Shown one piece after another: positions 15,542 through 24,200 of a stretch of 32,217 nucleotides of DNA. Numbering within the stretch: position 1 is the stretch's first letter; each line of letters opens with the position of its first letter. Both the position numbers and the translations under genes were made by a program. The notes beneath the pieces are model-generated. The model saw only the letters and a program-made list of their open reading frames with translations. It did no database searches and had not been told where the DNA came from. The stretch comes from JBDRNO01 sp043811005 (GTDB lineage: Bacteria > Bacteroidota > Bacteroidia > NORP154): the NCBI GenBank assembly GCA_043811005.1, contig JBDRNO010000268.1, positions 1-32,217 on the forward strand. Reading direction: 5' to 3'.

Positions 15542-16567
15542 TTAAATTGCTGCCTTAAACTGCTCCAAAAACCTGACATCATTTTCAAAGAACAACCTGA
15601 TATCATCAATGCCGTACTTGAGCATGGCAGGACGTTCAATGCCTAAGCCAAAAGCATAACCGGTGTATTTATCACTGTCAATTTTGCAGTTTTCAAGCAC
15701 AGTAGGGTCTACCATTCCGCAACCCAATATCTCTACCCAACCACTGTATTTACAAACAGGACATCCATTGCCCCTGCATATAACACAGGAAATATCCATT
15801 TCTGCGGATGGTTCCGTAAAGGGAAAGTAGGAAGGGCGGAAGCGTATTTTTGTATCACCGCCATACATTTCACGGGCAAAATAATAGAGAGTTTGTTTCA
15901 GGTCAACAAAGGAAACGCCTTCATCTACATAAAGCCCTTCTACCTGGTGAAAAATACAATGTGACCGGGCTGAGATCGTTTCATTCCTGTATACTCTACC
16001 CGGACAGATGATCCTTATTGGGGGCATGGAGTTTCCCATTACTCTTATTTGCTGAGGAGAAGTATGTGTTCGTAATAAGATATCCGGATCCTTTTCAAAG
16101 AAAAATGTATCCTGCATATCTCTTGCAGGATGATCTTCAGGTATGTTCAATGCGGAAAAGTTATACCAGTCATTCTCAATCTCAGGGCCCTCGGAAATAG
16201 TAAAACCTATCCGTTCAAATATCTCTATCATCTCCTTCCTAATAATAGAAACTGGGTGACGGGCGCCTAAACCAACCGGTTCGGCAGGTCGGGTTAAATC
16301 TATAACGCTCTTGCTTTCGGGTTTTGCGCTTTCAAGGGTTTCTTTTATCGAATTGACCTTTTCCTCAGCCCTTTTTTTAAGCTCATTTATCACCTGCCCA
16401 AACTCCTTGCGCTGTTCCGGATCAATTTCTTTTAACCCGGTAAAAAGCTCCCTGATAATACCTTTTTTGCCCAAAAACCTGATGCGAAAATCTTCTAACG
16501 CTGCCTTTTCCCCGGTATCAAAAGATTGAATTTCTTCTAATATCCTGTATGTTTTTTCTTTTGACAT
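15542..16567 (-). CDS. pheS: Phenylalanine-tRNA ligase alpha subunit
   Basis: PheS is the catalytic subunit of the (alpha-beta)2 enzyme that charges tRNA-Phe. The 341 residues contain an N-terminal coiled coil (about 1-85), the class II catalytic core with RVYRNETISARSHCIFHQVE (191-210, motif 2), FPFTEPSAEMDI, a four-Cys cluster (Cys261, 264, 269, 272) that may bind zinc, GWVEILGCGMVDPTVL, and motif 3 GLGIERPAMLKYGI (307-320). The Pro after the motif 3 Arg is unusual, since a hydrophobic aliphatic residue is normal there. The cyclophilin gene ends only six bases upstream of pheS, so the two are probably cotranscribed. pheT is not in the window. Confidence 0.97.
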   Translation of the reverse strand: MSKEKTYRILEEIQSFDTGEKAALEDFRIRFLGKKGIIRELFTGLKEIDPEQRKEFGQVINELKKRAEEKVNSIKETLESAKPESKSVIDLTRPAEPVGLGARHPVSIIRKEMIEIFERIGFTISEGPEIENDWYNFSALNIPEDHPARDMQDTFFFEKDPDILLRTHTSPQQIRVMGNSMPPIRIICPGRVYRNETISARSHCIFHQVEGLYVDEGVSFVDLKQTLYYFAREMYGGDTKIRFRPSYFPFTEPSAEMDISCVICRGNGCPVCKYSGWVEILGCGMVDPTVLENCKIDSDKYTGYAFGLGIERPAMLKYGIDDIRLFFENDVRFLEQFKAAI

Positions 16568-16573
16568 AAATCA

Positions 16574-17230
16574 TTAATCAACAACAGTAACAGTCATTTT
16601 AATCTCTTTGACTGGACTTTCTCTTTCAACTTCAACTTCAGCAATTTTGTCAACAACCTCCAAGCCCTCAATAACTTCGCCAAATACCGTATAATTTCCA
16701 TCTAAGTGAGGAGCACCGCCAATAGTACTGCAAGCTTTACGTTGTTCCTCTGAAAAGATAATTCCAGACCGCTTTGATAAAACATCCAAATCGGCATTTG
16801 AAAACTTTCTTCCATGAACAATATAAAACTGGGAGCCGGAAGATTTTTTCTCCGGATTTATATTATCACCCATTCTTGCAGCTGCCACAGCACCTTTTTT
16901 ATGAAAATATTTTGGAACTATCTCTGCTGGGATGAGTTCTCCAATACTCCCTCCTCCGTTCGTTCCGGGTGTCCCTCCTCCCTGTATCATAAAGTCAATA
17001 ATTACCCTGTGGAAGATGGAACCATCTAATTTCCCGCCTGAAGCCAATTTAATGAAATTATCCCTGTGCAAAGGGGTTTCATTGTACAACTGTATTTTAA
17101 TATCTCCGTATTCGGTGCTGATCTGCACAATCCTTTCTTTTTCTTTTGCCTTCTTTTGTGCATACACGGAAGGAAATATTGTAATAACTGCTATATTTGC
17201 AATTAAAAATGACAACAAAATCTTTTTCAT
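16574..17230 (-). CDS. Exported cyclophilin-type peptidyl-prolyl isomerase
   Basis: This enzyme catalyses cis-trans isomerisation of Xaa-Pro bonds in exported proteins, probably in the periplasm. I start at the ATG at 17230 (218 residues), which gives a typical signal peptide (MKKILLSFLIANIAVITIFPSVYA, cut near 24). The open frame extends upstream to 17434, but that part reads through a dispersed repeat and is not credible as protein. The cyclophilin core is clear: DNFIKLASGGKLDGSIFHRVI with the catalytic Arg, FMIQGGGTPGTNGGGSIG, SSGSQFYIVHG, and LDGNYTVFGEVIEGLEVVDKI. A lysine-rich segment (KKAKEKE) follows the signal peptide. It is the first gene of a pair with pheS. Confidence 0.92.
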   Translation of the reverse strand: MKKILLSFLIANIAVITIFPSVYAQKKAKEKERIVQISTEYGDIKIQLYNETPLHRDNFIKLASGGKLDGSIFHRVIIDFMIQGGGTPGTNGGGSIGELIPAEIVPKYFHKKGAVAAARMGDNINPEKKSSGSQFYIVHGRKFSNADLDVLSKRSGIIFSEEQRKACSTIGGAPHLDGNYTVFGEVIEGLEVVDKIAEVEVERESPVKEIKMTVTVVD

Positions 17231-17587
17231 AACGTATAAGTTTATGATTAATAAGAACTTAACTTTGTAATTTAATTTAAAAAAGTAATTATATAGAATT
17301 AAATTAAGTATAAATAAAATAATGTTGCTGGGTACTGGCCTTTCCCTGCCAAAGCAGGCTACGGCCTGCGAAGGCTGGTTACTGGGCACCGGGTGGTATG
17401 TACCGGTTACAGAATCTGAGTATAAAACCAACAACCCAGAACCTGATTATTAAATGTAAAAACCACAAAATACCGGTATCTCAGGTTAAAATATTGAAAT
17501 TCCGATACAATAAATTATGCGGACAATATTAAATAAATAAATGTAAATTATCAAATATTTACCTTAACATATAAAACATTAGCAATC
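17231..17587. other. Gene-free 357-base spacer with a dispersed repeat
   Basis: No credible gene is seen. The middle (about 17325-17410) is unusually rich in GGTTACTGGGCACCGGG-type sequence and contains an inverted CCTGCCAAAGCAGG / GCCTGCGAAGGC region. It leads into repeat copy B (17436-17509). The AT-rich flanks should hold the promoters for the cyclophilin (minus) and the small lipoprotein (plus), but no convincing TAnnTTTG box was found. Confidence 0.5.
17436..17509. repeat. Dispersed repeat, copy B
   Basis: It carries the same two blocks as 15466-15540: CCAGAACCTGATTATTAAAT (17436-17455) and the 22-base block ending AATTCCGATACA (17488-17509), here 32 bases apart. The two copies are direct repeats and bracket the cyclophilin-pheS pair. 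Confidence 0.75.
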
Positions 17588-17941
17588 ATGAGCAAATATA
17601 TAACCTTATTAGTTATTATCCTTTTGCTTGTTTTATGTTTCCCTTTTTGTAATAAAGAAGAAAAGGGAGCAAGCGTGGTCGTAACAGTTGTAACATTCAT
17701 TAATTCCGCAGAGGAAAAAGTTGAAGATGCAACTGTAAGGGTATATTGTACAGAACCGGGATGTATTATAGATGACACAAAAAAAACCAATGCTTATGGA
17801 GAATCAGCTCATGCTTTCGATCATGAAGCTGTTCTGGCTATTGAAACAATTAAAGTGGTCCCTTTTGATACCCTGTATGGTACAGGAATTGCCGATCTGG
17901 TTAAAGGTAAAACCATTGCTGTAAGAGTTGAGATAAAATAA
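17588..17941 (+). CDS. Small surface lipoprotein with Ig-like fold (putative)
   Basis: I do not recognise a named family. The 117 residues begin with a strong hydrophobic signal (ITLLVIILLLVLCFPF) ending at Cys21, followed by NKEEKG. The lipobox is not canonical (Phe before the Cys; Cys17 is another candidate), but Lys plus two Glu right after the Cys resembles the Bacteroidota surface-export signal for lipoproteins. The remaining 95 residues, with alternating beta pattern (VVVTVVTFINSAEEKVEDATVRVYC, then KTNAYGESAHAFD), look like a carboxypeptidase-regulatory or transthyretin-type Ig-like domain. The two Cys of this domain (YCTEPGC) may pair. It is 34 bases upstream of the cvpA-like gene and may share its transcript. 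Confidence 0.7.
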   Translation: MSKYITLLVIILLLVLCFPFCNKEEKGASVVVTVVTFINSAEEKVEDATVRVYCTEPGCIIDDTKKTNAYGESAHAFDHEAVLAIETIKVVPFDTLYGTGIADLVKGKTIAVRVEIK

Positions 17942-17975
17942 ACCTTTAGGCTCTTATTAATTACATTTAGCGATA

Positions 17976-18467
17976 ATGAGCTATCTAGACATAATATTAT
18001 ACATCCCTTTATTATGGGGTATTTATAAGGGATTCACAAAGGGATTCATCATCCAGGCAGCTTCATTGGTCGCATTGGTCCTCGGTATCTATGGAGGCAT
18101 TAAATTTTCATATATAGTATCTGAATATATACAACGCTATTTTGAAATAAGCTCAAATTATCTCCCTATTGTTTCATTTGCCATAACGTTTTTGATCATT
18201 GTTATTGCTATACATTTCCTGGCTAAGTTGCTGGCAAAGTTTATTGATATGGTCGCTTTGGGATTCATTAATAAGCTGTTTGGCGCTATCTTCGGAATGC
18301 TGAAAACTGCCTTCATACTTAGCGTTATTCTTGTAATAATAAATATAGCCGATGAAAAATTGAAGTTTATCCCGCCTGCAGAAAAAAACAATTCAGTATT
18401 GTATAATCCAATCTCGAAATTAGTTCCAACAATTATTCCAGGTGTAAAGGAATTGGTTAATTGGTGA
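17976..18467 (+). CDS. CvpA-family membrane protein
   Basis: The 163 residues contain four predicted membrane helices (about 3-20, 26-46, 63-85, 100-122) and the family's N-terminal pattern SYLDIILYIPLLWGIYKGFTKGFI. CvpA proteins are inner-membrane proteins first tied to colicin V production and later to envelope stress tolerance; the molecular role is unsettled. The length is typical. It follows a small lipoprotein gene by 34 bases. Past its stop lies an AT-rich gap with a hairpin at 18483-18508, then the convergent end of pgk. Confidence 0.88.
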   Translation: MSYLDIILYIPLLWGIYKGFTKGFIIQAASLVALVLGIYGGIKFSYIVSEYIQRYFEISSNYLPIVSFAITFLIIVIAIHFLAKLLAKFIDMVALGFINKLFGAIFGMLKTAFILSVILVIINIADEKLKFIPPAEKNNSVLYNPISKLVPTIIPGVKELVNW

Positions 18468-18482
18468 ATTCAGGAATCTAGG

Positions 18483-18508
18483 TTTTTCCAAGGTATGGCT
18501 TGGAAAAA
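18483..18508. terminator. Hairpin between convergent cvpA-like and pgk genes
   Basis: Perfect 10-base arms (TTTTTCCAAG/CTTGGAAAAA) flank a six-base loop, 15 bases past the cvpA-like stop. The T run is before and the A run after the GC part of the stem, the reverse of a classical intrinsic terminator, so its role in termination is uncertain. Confidence 0.4.
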
Positions 18509-18678
18509 AAACGCCCACTTTGTTGGAAGGAAAAAACTAAAAAAATCCGAAGCAATTTGACATCAACAAAATTATCGTTAGAAAATAATAAATTTTTGTA
18601 ACGAATCAGTTCTATTGATAAAGTTCTATTTTATTGAATAATGAACATTTGAACAATCGAATGATGAATAATGAATTT

Positions 18679-19902
18679 TTAAGTGCCTAATATCGCCTTT
18701 ATCCCCGGCAGCTCTTTCCCCTCCATATATTCCAGTAAAGCGCCTCCACCGGTAGAGACATAGCTGACATTATCAGCTAAGCCGTATTTGTTAATTGCAG
18801 CCACTGTATCACCCCCGCCAATTAGTGAGAAAGAGCCGCCTTTTGTCGCTTTTACAACTGCCCTGGCAATATGCTTTGTTCCCTGTTCGTAGTTTGACAT
18901 CTCAAAAACGCCCATGGGCCCGTTCCATAAAATAGTCCTTGAACGCAAGATCACATCAGCAAACATCTCGCAACTATCCTTGCCAATATCTAATCCCATC
19001 CAACCATCCGGAATATTGCCAGTTAAAGATGTATTTACATTTGCATCATTTGAAAAAGCATCTGCAATCACTGCATCAGAAGGCAGGTAGAATCTTATCC
19101 CTTTTTGTTTAGCTCTATCAATAATGTTTCGTGCCAAATCTAAACTTTCGTCCTCAACAATTGAGTTCCCAATATTTCCCCCAAGCGCTTTTGTAAAAGT
19201 ATATGCCATACCCCCGCCAATGATCATGTTGTCAACCTTAGTCATCAAATTATTGATAACCTCTATTTTGCCTGATACTTTGGCTCCTCCTAAGATTGCA
19301 GTGAACGGATGTTCGGTATTATTCAGTACATTGTCAATATTCTTAAGTTCATTTGTTATCAAATAGCCGAACATCTTATTCTCCGGAAAAAATTTTGCCA
19401 CTATGGTTGTAGAGGCATGTGCCCTGTGTGCAGTTCCAAAAGCATCATTTATATATATACCTTGCTGCCCGGAGTTATCTTCAGCAGGGGTTGTCAACGA
19501 TGCTAATTGCCTTGCAAAATCTTCATCGCCTTTTTTCTCTTCCTTATGAAAGCGCAGGTTTTCCAATAAAAGAACCTCGCGATGCCCGAGATTCAATGCG
19601 CTGTTTTTTGCCGGTTCACCAATGCAATCATCAGCAAAGTGTACTTTGGCATTTAACAATTCCGATAAGCGGGGAATAATATGTTTTAAAGAAAATTTTT
19701 CTTCATACCCCCCTTTCGGGCGTCCTAAATGTGACATTAAGATCACAGAACCGCCATCACCGAGAACTTTATTAATAGTTGGCAATGCCGCTCTTATCCT
19801 GGTATCGTCCGTAATATGAAAGCTTTCGTCCAGGGGTACATTAAAATCTACCCTGATCAGAACCTTCATGCCGGAAAAATTAAATTTGTCAATTGTGTTC
19901 AT
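18679..19902 (-). CDS. pgk: Phosphoglycerate kinase
   Basis: Pgk transfers phosphate from 1,3-bisphosphoglycerate to ADP in glycolysis (reverse in gluconeogenesis), in the cytoplasm. The 407 residues show VLIRVDFNVPLD (14-25), MSHLGRPKGG (56-65), LLLENLRFHKEE, NDAFGTAHRAHAST (152-165), AILGGAKVSGKI, and the nucleotide loop GGGDTVAAINKYG (362-374) with STGGGALLEYMEGKELPGI. It is about ten residues longer than usual because of an extra stretch around 137-148 (TPAEDNSGQQG), just before the conserved YINDAFG block. It diverges from the DNA polymerase delta' gene across a 103-base gap carrying a symmetric promoter-like sequence. Confidence 0.97.
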   Translation of the reverse strand: MNTIDKFNFSGMKVLIRVDFNVPLDESFHITDDTRIRAALPTINKVLGDGGSVILMSHLGRPKGGYEEKFSLKHIIPRLSELLNAKVHFADDCIGEPAKNSALNLGHREVLLLENLRFHKEEKKGDEDFARQLASLTTPAEDNSGQQGIYINDAFGTAHRAHASTTIVAKFFPENKMFGYLITNELKNIDNVLNNTEHPFTAILGGAKVSGKIEVINNLMTKVDNMIIGGGMAYTFTKALGGNIGNSIVEDESLDLARNIIDRAKQKGIRFYLPSDAVIADAFSNDANVNTSLTGNIPDGWMGLDIGKDSCEMFADVILRSRTILWNGPMGVFEMSNYEQGTKHIARAVVKATKGGSFSLIGGGDTVAAINKYGLADNVSYVSTGGGALLEYMEGKELPGIKAILGT

Positions 19903-19960
19903 TTTAAAAAATTTATTAATTACTACATTTTCATTCTATAAATAAAATTATATTAATGGT

Positions 19961-19983
19961 ACAAAATTAAATTTTAATTTTGT
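19961..19983. promoter_or_regulatory. Symmetric divergent promoter boxes between pgk and holB
   Basis: Eleven-base perfect inverted arms (ACAAAATTAAA / TTTAATTTTGT) around one base place a TAATTTTG box, an exact match to the Bacteroidota -7 consensus TAnnTTTG, on each strand: 19975-19982 for the plus-strand delta' gene (23 bases before its ATG) and 19962-19969 for minus-strand pgk (60 bases before its ATG). No clear TTG -33 boxes are seen. Confidence 0.45.
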
Positions 19984-20005
19984 ATTAAATTTTTTAAAAT
20001 TTAAT

Positions 20006-20713
20006 ATGCTATTTAAAGAAGTCATTGGTCAGCAATCAACAAAAGAACAGCTTATTCAGACAGTAAAAGACAACAGGATAAGCCATGCACAGCTATTTTT
20101 AGGGCCGGAAGGATCAGGCAACCTGCCTATGGCAATTGCTTACGCTCAATATATCTCCTGTGAGAAAAGAGGGGATGAGGATTCATGTGGTATATGCCCT
20201 TCATGCTATAAGTATAACAAATTAGCACACCCTGATCTGCATTTCATCTACCCTGTAGCCACTACAAAAGAAGTTCCTAAAGATCCCACAAGTGCAAAAT
20301 TCTCGGATAAATGGCGCCAGGCAATTAGCGAAAATCCCTATTTGAATCTTAACCAATGGTATAACCAAATTGATATAGCAAATAAACAGGGAATTATTAA
20401 TGCTGAAGATTGTAATGAAATAATCAAAAAATTAAGCTTAAAAACGTATGAATCCGAATTTAAGGTAATGATTATATGGAAGCCCGAAAGACTATATCAC
20501 GCTGCTGCACCCAAATTATTAAAAATCCTTGAAGAACCCCCACAAAAAACCCTGTTCCTGCTTGTTGCCGAAAATCAGGATCAGATCATTAAAACTATCC
20601 TGTCGCGTACACAATTGGTAAAGTTCAGAAAAATTTATGACCAGGATTTACAAAGGGAAATGACAACAAAATTCTCCCTGTCCGAAGAAGAAACAGGAAA
20701 ATCGTTCATTTAG
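20006..20713 (+). CDS. holB: DNA polymerase III delta' subunit, N-terminal part (frameshifted)
   Basis: The delta' subunit is part of the clamp loader that opens the sliding clamp on DNA. This frame holds the first 235 codons: FKEVIGQQ, the degenerate P-loop GPEGSGN (33-39; delta' normally lacks ATP binding), a zinc-finger pattern Cys52-x8-Cys61-x2-Cys64-x2-Cys67, then KVMIIWKPERLY, LLKILEEPP and the SRTQ sensor region. The frame hits TAG at 20711 after GGA AAA TCG. Moving one base back at the AAAA run (20698-20701) restores a reading (KIVHLAYGNYNEALRLL) that continues without a stop to 21132. The full protein would be about 375 residues, normal for this family. Because the gene is essential, a missing A in the sequence is the simplest reason. 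Confidence 0.85.
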   Translation: MLFKEVIGQQSTKEQLIQTVKDNRISHAQLFLGPEGSGNLPMAIAYAQYISCEKRGDEDSCGICPSCYKYNKLAHPDLHFIYPVATTKEVPKDPTSAKFSDKWRQAISENPYLNLNQWYNQIDIANKQGIINAEDCNEIIKKLSLKTYESEFKVMIIWKPERLYHAAAPKLLKILEEPPQKTLFLLVAENQDQIIKTILSRTQLVKFRKIYDQDLQREMTTKFSLSEEETGKSFI

Positions 20714-21132
20714 CTTATGGCAATTATAACGAAGCTTTAAGATTATTAAAGGAAAGTGAAAACGAAATATATCACTCCAAAACATTTCAAAAATGGATGC
20801 GAATGTGTTTTAAAAAAGATATTTTGAAAATTGTGAGTTGGATTGATGATATCTCTAAAATAGGAAGAGAGAAACAAAAAACTTTCCTGGCTTACAGCTT
20901 GCGTATTGTCAGAGAAAGCTTAATGCTAAATTACGGTGATGATAAACTGGTTCGCCTTGACGGGGAAGAGCTTGCTTTTACCCGGAATTTTGCACCCTTT
21001 GTGAACGCCTCTAATTGTATACAACTTACAGAAGAACTGAACAAAGCTTATTTGCATATTGAACGTAATATTAATCCAAAAATATTATTCCTGGATCTTT
21101 CCTTACAAATATGCAAGATGTTGAAAAAATAA
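20701..21132 (+). CDS. holB: DNA polymerase III delta' subunit, C-terminal part (frameshifted)
   Basis: This is the rest of the delta' gene in the next frame, read from ATC at 20701 after the AAAA run. It codes for IVHLAYGNYNEALRLLKESE, then a mostly helical domain (FQKWMRMCFKKDILKIVSWIDD, KTFLAYSLRIVRESLM, LTEELNKAYLHIERNINPKILFLDLSLQICKMLKK regions) that fits the collar domain of clamp-loader subunits. An internal ATG at 20797 could be mistaken for a separate 111-residue gene, but the 32 codons before it continue the family sequence, so it is not independent. Confidence 0.75.
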   Translation: MVHLAYGNYNEALRLLKESENEIYHSKTFQKWMRMCFKKDILKIVSWIDDISKIGREKQKTFLAYSLRIVRESLMLNYGDDKLVRLDGEELAFTRNFAPFVNASNCIQLTEELNKAYLHIERNINPKILFLDLSLQICKMLKK

Positions 21133-21226
21133 TTTTTTTTGTTTTATTTGAAAATCTTGTGTTATCTTGCCGTGTTTTTTTCCGAAAATTATTTAATGAG
21201 TTAATTCTTAACAAAAAAAATTATTC

Positions 21227-24200
21227 ATGAAAAAGTCAGCAGTTCAATCATCAAATCCTGCAAGGGCAAAGCAGGTTTGGCTAACACCTAAAAAACTACT
21301 TATCCCGGCATTTGTTTTGTATGCTTTATTTACCGTAGCTATATCTCATGCTCAATACTGTCCTACTGGCTATACATCAGGTACCACTTCAGGAGACTTT
21401 ATTGATGGAGTACAAATGAAAGGTATAAATAATTTCCCAACCGGTTCTCAGGGCGGGCCTGAATATAATGACTATACCTTTTTAGTTGTAGACTTAGTAC
21501 AAGGCATGCAAGATACTATCTTCATAACTAGTGGGCTCGCAATGAATGACTATTACGCTGTTTGGATAGATTATGATCAAAATGGTGTATTCAATGAACC
21601 TGTTGAAAAAATCGGAGAAGTTCAAATAATCAATTCATATACAACAGCATTTATTTCATTTACTGTACCATCCTCCGGTGTATTATTTGGCATTACAAGG
21701 ATGAGGGTTAGATGTTATAACGTACCTGATGTGGGGCCTTGTAATATTGCCGATTATGGTGAAACCGAGGATTACACTGTTAACATTTTTGCCGAACACT
21801 GTGGCAATTTTATCCTGGATTCTACCGAAACCGGTGTTGACTGCGGTGGGCCTGATTGCCCCCCATGCGGAGGCCCCTGCATTGCTGATTTTAGTTTCTT
21901 TACCGATACGACTTTGACCGTTCAATTCAACGATTCTTCAATAAATGCTTTTTACTGGTGGTGGGATTTTGATGATGGTACTGAAGATAGCATCTCATCA
22001 AACCCGGTTCATACATATCTTTCACCGGGAACCTACAATGTTTGCTTATGGATTGATGATTCTGCTTCCTGTTCTGACAGTATTTGTAAATCCGTTACAG
22101 TCCCAGCCGGTCCTTCATATTGCATTCCTGATTATACAAGTGGTACTTCCTTAGGAGACTTTATTGATGGAGTTCAGTTAAAAGACATTGATAATACACT
22201 TACTGGCGGACCAGGCGGACCCGAATATAATGATTATACTTCTATGGGGACGGACCTATTTAGGGGTATGCCCGATACGGTGTTTATAACCAGCGGAAGC
22301 AATGGAAATAATTACTATTCTGTCTGGATAGATTTCGACCAAAATAATGTCTTTGATGAGCCGGCTGAAAAAATAGGGGAAGTTCAAATAACAGGCGCCT
22401 TACAAACAGTGGATATCGCATTTACTGTTCCCGGAGGTGCAATGTTTGGTCCTACCAGAATGAGAGTGAGATGCTCTGAAATAAATAGCGTTTTGCCATG
22501 TGCCTCTTCCACTTATGGTGAAACCGAGGATTATACAGTGAAAATAATAGCACAGCACTGCGGTAACCTTATTCAGGATTCTACCGAAACCGGTATTGAC
22601 TGCGGAGGCCCTGACTGCCCGCCTTGCGGAATCCCTTGTAATGCTGATTTTAGCTTCTTTACTGACACCAACTTGACCGTTCAGTTCAGCGATTCTTCAA
22701 TAAATGCTTTTTACTGGTGGTGGGATTTTGGTGATGGTGCAGAGGATAGTATTTCCGCAAATCCTATTCATACATATCTAAGTCCCGGCACATATAATGT
22801 TTGCCTTTGGATTGATGATACCGCTTTCTGTTCCGACAGTATTTGCAAATCAGTTACTGTCCCTGCCGGGCCTTCATATTGTATCCCTGCTTATACAACA
22901 GGCACTACTTCAGGCGACTTTATTGATGGTGTGGAACTTACTAATTTATTTAATAAACCTACCGGCTCAACTGGTGGTCCTAATTATAACGACTACATGT
23001 CTATGCTTGCTGAACTGATGCCTAATTCCCAGGATACCGTGTTTATTACCGGAGGATCATCAACAGGCGATTATTACAAGGTTTGGATTGATTATGACCA
23101 GAACGGAATATTTAATGACCCGGGTACCGAAGTAGTAGGAGAAGGTCAAATATTTACTTCTTATGGTATATTACAGCTTCCCTTTATTGTTTCCACCGGA
23201 TATCCAACCGGCCCTACGAGAATGAGGGTGAGGTGCTCTGACGCACCTGTAGGTCCATGTGACACTGCAACTTTTGGTGAAACCGAAGATTATACAATAA
23301 ATATGTTGGCAGAACATTGCGGTAATTTTATCCAGGATTCAACCGAAACAGGTGTTGACTGCGGTGGCCCGGATTGCCCCCCATGTCCGTGCATGGCTGA
23401 CTTTGGCTATGAATTTGATACTTTAACTACTGTTTCCTTTTTTGATTCATCTTCTGCCCCGGGAGCCATTATGAGCTGGTACTGGGATTTTGGCGATGGA
23501 AATACTGATTCCATTGCCAATCCTGTTCATGTCTTTCCTGATACAGGCATGTATTTTGTTTGTTTAATAATTATTGACGATGGCGGTTGTTCTGATTCAT
23601 TATGCTATTGGGTTGATGTTGGTACTGGCGAGCCCTCCTGTAAAGCAAATTTTGGCTTCTTTGCCGATTCAACATTAACCGTTCAATTCTCCGATTCTTC
23701 GGTTAGTGCCTATTATAGGTATTGGGATTTTGATGACGGAAATGTTGATAGTATTTCTGTCAATCCCGTTCATACTTATGCCGCACCCGGCATTTATTAT
23801 GTTTGCCTGTTTATTGATGATAGCGCATATACTTGTTTTGATAGTATCTGTAAAACATTTCAGGTTCCTGTTCCTCCTCCTCATTGTATGGATAGCGTTC
23901 AGAACTATGATGAAACAGGTATTGACTGTGGCGGCATGGATTGTCTGCCCTGTCCGGGCACACTTTTTGCCGACTTCAACTGGAACTATATATGTTTGGG
24001 TGATTCTACAGAATTCTGGAGTATATCAGGCGGACCATACCCCATTGTGTCTTGGGAATGGGATTTTAACGAAGATGCAGTTACTGATGCAACAGTACCG
24101 GAACCAACCTATGTATTTCCCGACACATTACTTTACAATGTCCGGCTGATAGTAACAGATTCTGTCGGTGATAAGGATACGGTAATTCATGGAGTGAAGA

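Noticed and set aside
16574..17434. Long version of the cyclophilin starting at 17434
   Set aside because: The extra 68 residues read through GC-rich repeat DNA and AT-rich spacer, and an ATG at 17230 starts an ideal signal peptide.
17551..17790. 79-residue minus-strand frame opposite the small lipoprotein
   Set aside because: The plus-strand frame has a signal peptide, lipidation Cys and beta-domain pattern; the reverse frame has none.
20690..20720. Programmed -1 frameshift in the delta' gene
   Set aside because: There is no X XXY YYZ heptamer in frame, only AAAA, and no clear downstream stimulatory structure; a missing base is simpler.
21133..21226. Promoter for the giant surface-protein gene
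   Set aside because: Only TATCTTG at about the right place; it does not match TAnnTTTG and has no TTG box at proper spacing, so it was not annotated.
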